A DNA stretch of 21,459 nt from Saccoglossus kowalevskii (lineage: Eukaryota > Hemichordata > Enteropneusta > Harrimaniidae): the NCBI RefSeq assembly GCF_000003605.2, contig NW_003155878.1, positions 1-21,459 of the forward strand, in the 5' to 3' direction. The notes beneath the pieces were generated by a model. The model had not been told where the DNA came from and made no database searches. It was given only the letters and a program-made list of their open reading frames with translations. A program made the position numbers and the translations under genes. Below are positions 21,401 through 21,459 of the stretch, in pieces (within the stretch, counting starts at the first letter, position 1; each line of letters opens with the position of its first letter).

Positions 21401-21459
21401 TTTGCCCTTCATGATACATTACATTATGTTTATTCATCAAAACTGTAGAATATACATCC
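238..21459 (+). CDS. Interior of a large mucin-like Ser/Thr-rich repeat protein gene (partial at both ends)
   Basis: Thirty phase 1-1 exons of 261 bp join to give a repeat of 87 residues. With residue 1 as the junction Glu, the consensus runs from YTSEIPTSEV (2-11) through TTLPTVTSQETFETTEQSRS (14-33), TTIETVTQETDYLSST (39-54), DSGTGITQTSEYATSTIETV (56-75) to TSTDLPTAPFST (76-87). About 41 of 87 residues are Ser or Thr, 14 are Glu or Asp, and Arg32 is the only basic residue. There are no cysteines and no Asn-linked sequons. This is what mucin-type O-glycosylated, extended extracellular regions look like, so a secreted or surface mucin-like protein is inferred. No specific family is recognised. 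The amino and carboxyl ends, where a signal peptide, membrane anchor or globular domains would be, lie outside the window. Transcription is not proven; the array could also be a decayed or non-transcribed derivative. Confidence 0.78.
499..955 (+). other. Intron 1 (457 bp, 3' type B)
   Basis: The donor is GTAAAT and the acceptor TTGTAG. The 3' half is type B, marked by GCATTCATCAACAAATAATT and TTCTCAATTCTGGCAGAGG. No gene is seen inside. Confidence 0.78.
956..1216 (+). CDS. Exon 2, 87-residue Ser/Thr repeat
   Basis: The frame is open. Differences from consensus are Phe34, Asp44 and Ile85. Asp44 (ACA GAC ACA) is shared only with exon 30, and the next intron also shares an unusual CTTTTGGAAAACAAC with intron 30, so exons 2 and 30 are sister copies. 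The donor is GTGAAT, and intron retention would end the protein after Gly-Glu. Confidence 0.82.
1217..1675 (+). other. Intron 2 (459 bp, 3' type A)
   Basis: The 5' part has the variant GTTGTATTGTCTTTTGG in place of the commoner GTTTTATTTTCTTTTGC. The 3' part is type A. No gene is seen inside. Confidence 0.78.
1676..1936 (+). CDS. Exon 3, 87-residue Ser/Thr repeat
   Basis: The frame is open with donor GTAAAT. Differences are Glu22 (TCG GAA GAA), Phe34, Glu56, Leu61 and Ala76. Glu56, Leu61 and the spelling GCAACTTCAACT recur in exon 17, so the 3' halves of exons 3 and 17 are related although the 5' halves differ. This is one of the most diverged intact exons in the first half of the window. 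An ATG-like start inside it is not meaningful, because the frame continues from the upstream exon. Confidence 0.82.
1937..2394 (+). other. Intron 3 (458 bp, 3' type A)
   Basis: The 3' part is type A, and the end reads ATTCATCAAAATTGTAG as in the left-edge intron. No gene is seen inside. Confidence 0.78.
2395..2655 (+). CDS. Exon 4, 87-residue Ser/Thr repeat
   Basis: The frame is open with donor GTAAAT. It differs from consensus at Leu61 and at Asp76 (GTT GAC TCT), the only Asp at a position otherwise Thr or Ala in the array. The rest matches consensus. Intron retention would stop after Gly-Lys. Confidence 0.82.
2656..3113 (+). other. Intron 4 (458 bp, 3' type B, decayed)
   Basis: The type B 3' half has lost single bases at three places relative to intron 12 (TGTATCATC, CTGCGGAGG, GACTTGCCC). 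A lengthened T run follows the donor. The middle matches intron 12 (TTCTAATATTG). Confidence 0.78.
3114..3374 (+). CDS. Exon 5, 87-residue Ser/Thr repeat
   Basis: The frame is open with donor GTAAAT. Differences are Val6, Ser14, Asn15, Ala76 and Thr83. I see no base difference from exon 13, and both exons are followed by the shortened intron. Asn15 is followed by Leu-Pro, so it does not create an N-glycosylation sequon. Confidence 0.83.
3114..3581 (+). repeat. Duplicated block, copy 1 (partner 8779-9246)
   Basis: Exon 5 and most of its short intron match exon 13 and intron 13 at an offset of 5665 bp, with no difference that I can see. The relation continues upstream into introns 4 and 12 with small indels. 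Confidence 0.84.
3375..3742 (+). other. Intron 5 (368 bp, short form)
   Basis: About 91 bp present in full introns are missing at a junction near 3509-3518 (ATTGTAATTCCTCATTTT). The 3' half is type A with ATGTGACGATTCC, shared with intron 9. The splice boundaries are intact. Confidence 0.8.
3743..4003 (+). CDS. Exon 6, 87-residue Ser/Thr repeat
   Basis: The frame is open with donor GTAAAT. Differences are Val6, Ser14, Val41, Ala69 and Ala76. It belongs to a subfamily with exons 10, 21 and 25 (Val6, Ser14, Ala69, Ala76) and differs from exon 10 by the single base that makes Val41. It lies in the block duplicated at an offset of 2878 bp. Confidence 0.83.
4004..4462 (+). other. Intron 6 (459 bp, 3' type C)
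   Basis: The 5' part has TTTTTCCGTGCAG, shared only with intron 10. The 3' half is type C, in which a type B-like segment (CATCAACAAATAATTCC) runs into a type A-like segment (GATTCTGGCTGAAGC). Confidence 0.78.
4463..4723 (+). CDS. Exon 7, 87-residue Ser/Thr repeat
   Basis: The frame is open. It is consensus except Ile85. The donor is GTGAATATG, so the usual stop just after the boundary is absent. A retained intron here would read on for about 28 residues, rich in hydrophobic residues and with two Cys, to a TGA near 4810. Confidence 0.82.
4724..5182 (+). other. Intron 7 (459 bp, 3' type C)
   Basis: The 5' part is the GTCGTATTGTC variant and the 3' half is type C. The end TTGTAG joins AACATACAT of exon 8. 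No gene is seen inside. Confidence 0.78.
5183..5443 (+). CDS. Exon 8, 87-residue Ser/Thr repeat
   Basis: The frame is open with donor GTGAAT. Differences are His2 (AACATACAT at the exon start, shared with exon 22), Glu46, Tyr65 and Ile85. His2 is one of very few basic or aromatic changes seen in intact copies. From 5376 onward the exon belongs to the block repeated at 9599. Confidence 0.82.
5376..6125 (+). repeat. Duplicated block, copy 1 (partner 9599-10348)
   Basis: The end of exon 8, intron 8 and most of exon 9 recur at an offset of 4223 bp. The only differences I see are three bases in the CATGATCCCAACTC region of the intron. Confidence 0.85.
5444..5901 (+). other. Intron 8 (458 bp, 3' type A)
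   Basis: It carries GACATCTACATTGAC and CATACGTACAAT, shared only with intron 14. The 3' half is type A with GTTTCTGTCTGAAGAAAT. No gene is seen inside. Confidence 0.78.
5902..6162 (+). CDS. Exon 9, 87-residue Ser/Thr repeat
   Basis: The frame is open. Differences are Phe34, Thr36 (TTT GAA ACA AGT) and Ile85. Phe34/Thr36 together occur only here and in exon 15. The donor is GTGAATACG, lacking the usual immediate stop. Confidence 0.82.
6163..6620 (+). other. Intron 9 (458 bp, 3' type A)
   Basis: The 5' part is the GTTGTATTGTC variant. The 3' half from about 6429 matches intron 5 (GTCAGCTGAACATGAC, ATGTGACGATTCC) and marks the left edge of the 2878-bp-offset duplication. Confidence 0.78.
6621..6881 (+). 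CDS. Exon 10, 87-residue Ser/Thr repeat
   Basis: The frame is open with donor GTAAAT. Differences are Val6, Ser14, Ala69 and Ala76, as in exon 6 but with the usual Ile41. It is the duplicate of exon 6, 2878 bp downstream. Confidence 0.83.
6882..7340 (+). other. Intron 10 (459 bp, 3' type C)
   Basis: It is a near copy of intron 6, including TTTTTCCGTGCAG and TGAGAGATAAGCC. It differs at GTCAGTTCGAC, where intron 6 has GTCAGCTCAAC. No gene is seen inside. Confidence 0.78.
7341..7601 (+). CDS. Exon 11, 87-residue Ser/Thr repeat
   Basis: The frame is open with donor GTGAAT followed by TAA in frame. It is consensus except Ile85, with a synonymous ACT at residue 76. The first half duplicates exon 7. 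Identity ends at about 7488, inside the exon. Confidence 0.83.
7602..8060 (+). other. Intron 11 (459 bp, 3' type A)
   Basis: The 5' part is the common GTTTTATTTTCTTTTGC form and the 3' half is type A. A CTCATTTACATG replaces the usual CTAATTTACATG. No gene is seen inside. Confidence 0.78.
8061..8321 (+). CDS. Exon 12, 87-residue Ser/Thr repeat
   Basis: The frame is open. Differences are Ser12 (GTT TCA TCA) and Ile85. The donor is GTGAATTTG, the only copy with this spelling, and the usual immediate stop is lost. Confidence 0.82.
8322..8778 (+). other. Intron 12 (457 bp, 3' type B)
   Basis: The middle (CTCATTTTTGTTTTCTCC, TTCTAATATTG) and the type B 3' half match intron 4. The 5' end does not match intron 4, so the related block starts inside the intron. 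Confidence 0.78.
8779..9039 (+). CDS. Exon 13, 87-residue Ser/Thr repeat
   Basis: The frame is open with donor GTAAAT. Differences are Val6, Ser14, Asn15, Ala76 and Thr83, the same set as exon 5, which lies 5665 bp upstream. Like exon 5 it precedes a short intron. Confidence 0.83.
8779..9246 (+). repeat. Duplicated block, copy 2 (partner 3114-3581)
   Basis: This is the second copy of the exon 5 and short-intron block. Confidence 0.84.
9003..9483 (+). repeat. Duplicated block, copy 1 (partner 10349-10829)
   Basis: The end of exon 13, short intron 13 and the first part of exon 14 match the end of exon 15, intron 15 and the first part of exon 16 at an offset of 1346 bp. A few single-base differences lie in the intron. 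Confidence 0.82.
9040..9405 (+). other. Intron 13 (366 bp, short form)
   Basis: It carries the same roughly 91-bp deletion as intron 5, with its junction near 9174-9183. After about 9246 the 3' half differs from intron 5 (GACATGATTTTCATCAAG). Confidence 0.8.
9406..9666 (+). CDS. Exon 14, 87-residue Ser/Thr repeat
   Basis: The frame is open. It is consensus except Ile85. The donor is GTGAAT followed by an in-frame TAA. From 9599 it is the start of a 750-bp block that repeats 5376-6125. Confidence 0.82.
9599..10348 (+). repeat. Duplicated block, copy 2 (partner 5376-6125)
   Basis: This is the second copy of the block described at 5376. Its right end abuts the exon 13-like end of exon 15. Confidence 0.85.
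9667..10124 (+). other. Intron 14 (458 bp, 3' type A)
   Basis: It is a near copy of intron 8. The visible difference is a cluster at CATGATGCTTACTC, where intron 8 has CATGATCCCAACTC. No gene is seen inside. Confidence 0.78.
10125..10385 (+). CDS. Exon 15, recombinant 87-residue repeat
   Basis: The frame is open with donor GTAAAT. Differences are Phe34, Thr36, Ala76 and Thr83. The first part matches exon 9 (Phe34/Thr36), while the end matches exon 13 (Ala76/Thr83 and the following short intron). The changeover is at or before 10349, so this exon is a join of two older copies. The reading frame is preserved through the join. Confidence 0.83.
10349..10829 (+). repeat. Duplicated block, copy 2 (partner 9003-9483)
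   Basis: This is the second copy of the short-intron block. Its left end is the junction within exon 15. Confidence 0.82.
10386..10751 (+). other. Intron 15 (366 bp, short form)
   Basis: It is a near copy of intron 13 at an offset of 1346 bp, with the same deletion junction near 10520. It differs at GTCAGTTTGAC and TGTTATATATATAC. Confidence 0.8.
10752..11012 (+). CDS. Exon 16, 87-residue Ser/Thr repeat
   Basis: The frame is open with donor GTGAAT and an immediate in-frame TAA. The only residue change is Leu85 (CCT CTC TCA), found in no other copy. Synonymous changes occur at TCA GAA (residues 65-66) and ACA GAT (78-79). Confidence 0.82.
11013..11473 (+). other. Intron 16 (461 bp, 3' type A)
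   Basis: The 5' part has its own spelling TTTTGTTTTGCAAAAGTAC. The middle has GTTAGTGATATATCTATATG. The 3' half is type A with the exchange CAAGTCCGGTAC. Confidence 0.78.
11474..11734 (+). CDS. Exon 17, 87-residue Ser/Thr repeat
   Basis: The frame is open with donor GTAAAT. Differences are Thr13, Glu56, Leu61, Ala76, Asn78 and Thr83. The 3' half is exon 3-like (Glu56, Leu61). Asn78 is followed by Asp-Leu, so no sequon is formed. Confidence 0.82.
11735..12193 (+). other. Intron 17 (459 bp, 3' type B)
   Basis: The 5' part is the common form with CATACACACAATAC. The 3' half is type B with TTATTGAGTCTGGTAC. No gene is seen inside. Confidence 0.78.
12194..12454 (+). CDS. Exon 18, most altered intact repeat, with weak donor
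   Basis: The frame is open, but residue changes are numerous: Ser20, Tyr21, Ile24 (clustered at 12250-12264), Phe34, Leu61, Ala76 and Leu84. The donor reads CAG|GTTAAT, unlike any other copy. It keeps GT but loses the purine at +3 that nearly all donors have. Reading through would give an immediate stop (GGT TAA). The length is still 261 bp. Relaxed selection or inefficient inclusion of this exon is a reasonable inference. Confidence 0.72.
12455..12908 (+). other. Intron 18 (454 bp, 3' type A)
   Basis: Five bases are missing at CATACATACAAGTG, where other copies have CATACATACAATACAAGTG. The 3' half is type A with CCATGACCTATTTCC. No gene is seen inside. Confidence 0.76.
12909..13169 (+). 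CDS. Exon 19, 87-residue Ser/Thr repeat
   Basis: The frame is open with donor GTAAAT. Differences are Ser17 (CTA TCA ACA), the only loss of that Pro, and Thr37. The spelling ATA GAG ACA links it to exons 1, 24, 27 and 29. Confidence 0.82.
13170..13626 (+). other. Intron 19 (457 bp, 3' type B)
   Basis: The 5' part mixes the two forms (TGTATTGTCTTTTGC followed by AAAATAAC). The 3' half is type B with AATTGCATGTGCTG, as in introns 1, 27 and 29. No gene is seen inside. Confidence 0.77.
13627..13887 (+). CDS. Exon 20, 87-residue Ser/Thr repeat
   Basis: The frame is open. Differences are Phe34, Ala40, Gly44 and Ile85. The donor is GTAAATACG, the only Ile85 exon with a GTAAAT donor. It also lacks the usual immediate stop. 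Confidence 0.82.
13888..14351 (+). other. Intron 20 (464 bp, 3' type A, longest)
   Basis: This is the longest intron, with four extra bases in the CATACATACAATAAATACAAG run. The 3' half is type A with CCATGACCTATTTCC. No gene is seen inside. Confidence 0.77.
14352..14612 (+). CDS. Exon 21, 87-residue Ser/Thr repeat
   Basis: The frame is open. Differences are Val6, Ser14, Ile44, Ala69 and Ala76, which puts it in the exon 6/10/25 subfamily. The donor is GTAAAC, the only one of this spelling, and the stop just after the donor becomes CAA. Confidence 0.82.
14613..15071 (+). other. Intron 21 (459 bp, 3' type C)
   Basis: The 5' part is the common form and the 3' half is type C with TAATTCCATGAGTTG. 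It joins the variant exon start AACATACAT. No gene is seen inside. Confidence 0.77.
15072..15332 (+). CDS. Exon 22, 87-residue Ser/Thr repeat
   Basis: The frame is open. Differences are His2 and Ile85, and His2 links it to exon 8. The donor is GTGAATATG, followed by an extended T run. The usual immediate stop is absent. Confidence 0.82.
15333..15791 (+). other. Intron 22 (459 bp, hybrid 3' half)
   Basis: The 3' half joins a B/C-like segment (GTCTGGTACATATATAGATG) to a type A segment (CCTAGCAATCCGCAACC) at about 15678, a visible recombinant. Confidence 0.77.
15792..16052 (+). pseudogene. Exon 23, disabled by a compensated frameshift with two stops
   Basis: An extra A in the run at 15858-15861 (AAGAAAAC for AAGAAAC) shifts the frame. 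A base is lost near 15890 (AGATCTCTG for AGATCTTCTG), which restores it. Between them the phase 1 frame contains TGA at 15866-15868 and TAG at 15884-15886. The total length is still 261 bp. Other changes are Val6, Ser14, His46, Lys66 and Ile85; His46 and Lys66 occur nowhere else. The splice sites are intact (TTGTAG, GTGAAT). The exon is phase 1-1, so skipping it would leave the rest of the protein in frame, whereas including it would end translation. Confidence 0.8.
16053..16511 (+). other. Intron 23 (459 bp, 3' type B)
   Basis: The 5' part is the common form and the 3' half is type B with TTATCGAGTCTGG, close to intron 17. No gene is seen inside. Confidence 0.77.
16512..16772 (+). CDS. Exon 24, 87-residue Ser/Thr repeat
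   Basis: The frame is open with donor GTAAAT. Differences are Thr37 and Leu61. ACC ACT ATA GAG is its own spelling. It precedes a short intron, but it is not an exon 5/13-type copy. Confidence 0.82.
16773..17139 (+). other. Intron 24 (367 bp, short form)
   Basis: It carries the same roughly 91-bp deletion as introns 5, 13 and 15, but with C rather than T at the junction (ATTGCAATTCCTC, near 16907). It is probably the oldest surviving form of that deletion. Confidence 0.79.
17140..17400 (+). CDS. Exon 25, 87-residue Ser/Thr repeat
   Basis: The frame is open with donor GTAAAT. Differences are Val6, Ser14, Thr21 (ACC ACC CAA), Ala69 and Ala76, placing it in the exon 6/10/21 subfamily. Intron retention would stop after Gly-Lys. 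Confidence 0.82.
17401..17853 (+). other. Intron 25 (453 bp, 3' type A)
   Basis: A T is missing at CTGTTATCTACTC, and GGCTTTATACATACAAGTG carries the same five-base loss as intron 18. The 3' half is type A. No gene is seen inside. Confidence 0.77.
17854..18114 (+). CDS. Exon 26, 87-residue Ser/Thr repeat
   Basis: The frame is open. Differences are Gly44, Leu61, Thr70, Gly73 and Ala76 (GCT). Gly73 breaks the otherwise constant second TIETV motif. The donor is GTGAATACG, without the usual immediate stop. Confidence 0.81.
18115..18573 (+). other. Intron 26 (459 bp, 3' type A)
   Basis: It is a near copy of intron 28 at an offset of 1438 bp (GTTTAGCTACTCTTATC, CACACTAACATTTAC, CAACATACATTTTG). 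It has a longer T run than intron 28 (ATTTTTTTTTGC). No gene is seen inside. Confidence 0.78.
18574..18834 (+). CDS. Exon 27, 87-residue Ser/Thr repeat
   Basis: The frame is open with donor GTAAAT. Differences are Lys10 (TCA AAA GTT), Thr12, Thr37 and Ala76. Lys10 is the only Lys in an intact copy. It is the 1438-bp-offset partner of exon 29 and also resembles exon 1. Confidence 0.82.
18835..19291 (+). other. Intron 27 (457 bp, 3' type B)
   Basis: It shares GTTCCACAATTG with intron 1 and the type B end AATTGCATGTGCTG with introns 1, 19 and 29. No gene is seen inside. Confidence 0.78.
19292..19552 (+). CDS. Exon 28, 87-residue Ser/Thr repeat
   Basis: The frame is open. The only residue change from consensus is Ile14 (TCA ATC ACT), found only here. 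The donor is GTGAATACG, without an immediate stop. Confidence 0.83.
19553..20011 (+). other. Intron 28 (459 bp, 3' type A)
   Basis: It is the partner of intron 26. The 3' half is type A with CCATGACCTATTTCC. No gene is seen inside. Confidence 0.78.
20012..20272 (+). CDS. Exon 29, 87-residue Ser/Thr repeat
   Basis: The frame is open. Differences are Thr37 and Ala76. The donor reads CAG|GTAATA because one A of GTAAAT is deleted. That also removes the immediate stop, so a retained intron would read on into Asn-Lys-Phe. Confidence 0.8.
20273..20728 (+). other. Intron 29 (456 bp, 3' type B)
   Basis: It is a near copy of intron 27 except at the donor and at GTTCCTCAATTG. No gene is seen inside. 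Confidence 0.78.
20729..20989 (+). CDS. Exon 30, 87-residue Ser/Thr repeat
   Basis: The frame is open with donor GTGAAT and an immediate in-frame TAA. Differences are Phe34, Asp44, Ala64 (CAA GCA TCT) and Ile85. Apart from Ala64 it has the same changes as exon 2. Confidence 0.82.
20990..21448 (+). other. Intron 30 (459 bp, 3' type A)
   Basis: CTTTTGGAAAACAAC is shared with intron 2. The type A end, TTCATCAAAACTGTAG, resembles the left-edge intron. No gene is seen inside. Confidence 0.78.
21449..21459 (+). CDS. Exon 31, first 11 bases
   Basis: AATATACATCC follows CTGTAG at the right edge. It is the start of another copy, cut by the end of the window. Confidence 0.75.

Larger units (their letters stand above)
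1..21459 (+). repeat. Tandem array of a ~720-bp exon-intron unit
   Basis: The whole window is made of head-to-tail copies of one unit, a 261-bp exon followed by an intron of about 457-464 bp. In four copies the intron is about 367 bp, giving a unit of about 628 bp. Exon starts fall at 238, 956, 1676, 2395, 3114, 3743, 4463 and so on to 21449. All copies are on the same strand and are similar enough to be aligned by eye, introns included, which indicates recent amplification or ongoing homogenisation. The array enters at the left edge inside an intron and leaves at the right edge 11 bases into an exon, so it continues on both sides. A plain non-coding satellite is the alternative, but fixed exon length, open frame and splice boundaries argue against it. 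Confidence 0.97.

Noticed and set aside
158-21412. Open frames of about 60-97 codons on the reverse strand across every unit, with conserved translations
   Set aside because: They recur with the repeat because the repeat recurs. They run from exon antisense into intron antisense and break at differing points as introns vary. The + strand frame has splice boundaries, fixed length and mucin-like composition, so the reverse frames are shadows.
1-21459. CRISPR array or bacterial repeat protein
   Set aside because: The unit is about 720 bp with no short repeat-spacer structure. The coding part is interrupted by GT-AG introns with stops, which does not fit bacteria.
1-21459. Transposable element or retroviral array
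   Set aside because: No reverse transcriptase, transposase, terminal repeat, target-site duplication or poly-A tail was seen in any unit.
1-21459. Pure non-coding satellite DNA
   Set aside because: Twenty-nine of thirty exons are open in the same phase, all are 261 bp, and indels are confined to introns apart from exon 23. A neutral satellite would not show this. Loss of transcription cannot be excluded from sequence alone.

Overview
The window is one uninterrupted tandem array of a roughly 720-bp exon-plus-intron unit. It holds 30 complete copies, the first 11 bases of a 31st exon, and a partial intron at the left edge. The DNA is AT-rich, and the exons sit between GT-AG boundaries separated by introns of 366 to 464 bp, so this is a eukaryotic, probably animal (metazoan) genome. 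I cannot name the phylum. Nothing looks bacterial, viral or transposon-encoded, and I see no other gene.

Each exon is exactly 261 bp. It begins AATATACAT (a few begin AACATACAT) after TTGTAG (CTGTAG at the 31st) and ends TCAACAG before GTAAAT or GTGAAT. The last G of one exon and the first AA of the next form a Glu codon, so every intron is phase 1 and every exon adds 87 residues without changing frame. The array would add 2,610 residues to one very long protein. The repeat is about 47% Ser plus Thr, is acidic (Glu/Asp), and its consensus has no Cys, Lys, Trp, Met, His or Asn. That is the composition of a heavily O-glycosylated, extended, mucin-like stalk or secreted protein. No start codon, signal peptide, membrane anchor or globular end domain is inside the window, so this is the interior of a larger gene, or of an array derived from one.

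Layout from left to right: partial intron (1-237); exons 1-4 with full introns; exon 5 followed by a short intron; exons 6-12; exons 13 and 15, each followed by a short intron; exons 16-22; exon 23, which carries a compensated frameshift with two in-frame stops; exon 24 with a short intron; exons 25-30; and the start of exon 31. The introns are mosaics of a few sequence types at their 5' and 3' ends. Several blocks of one to two units recur elsewhere in the array (offsets 1346, 1438, 2878, 4223 and 5665 bp), which shows repeated unequal exchange or gene conversion.

The most interesting points are the strictly frame-preserving exon length beside variable introns, exon 23 as a probable dead or skipped exon, exon 15 as a recombinant of two other exons, the weak internal three-fold repeat inside the 87-residue unit, and the stop codon placed immediately after the donor in most copies.
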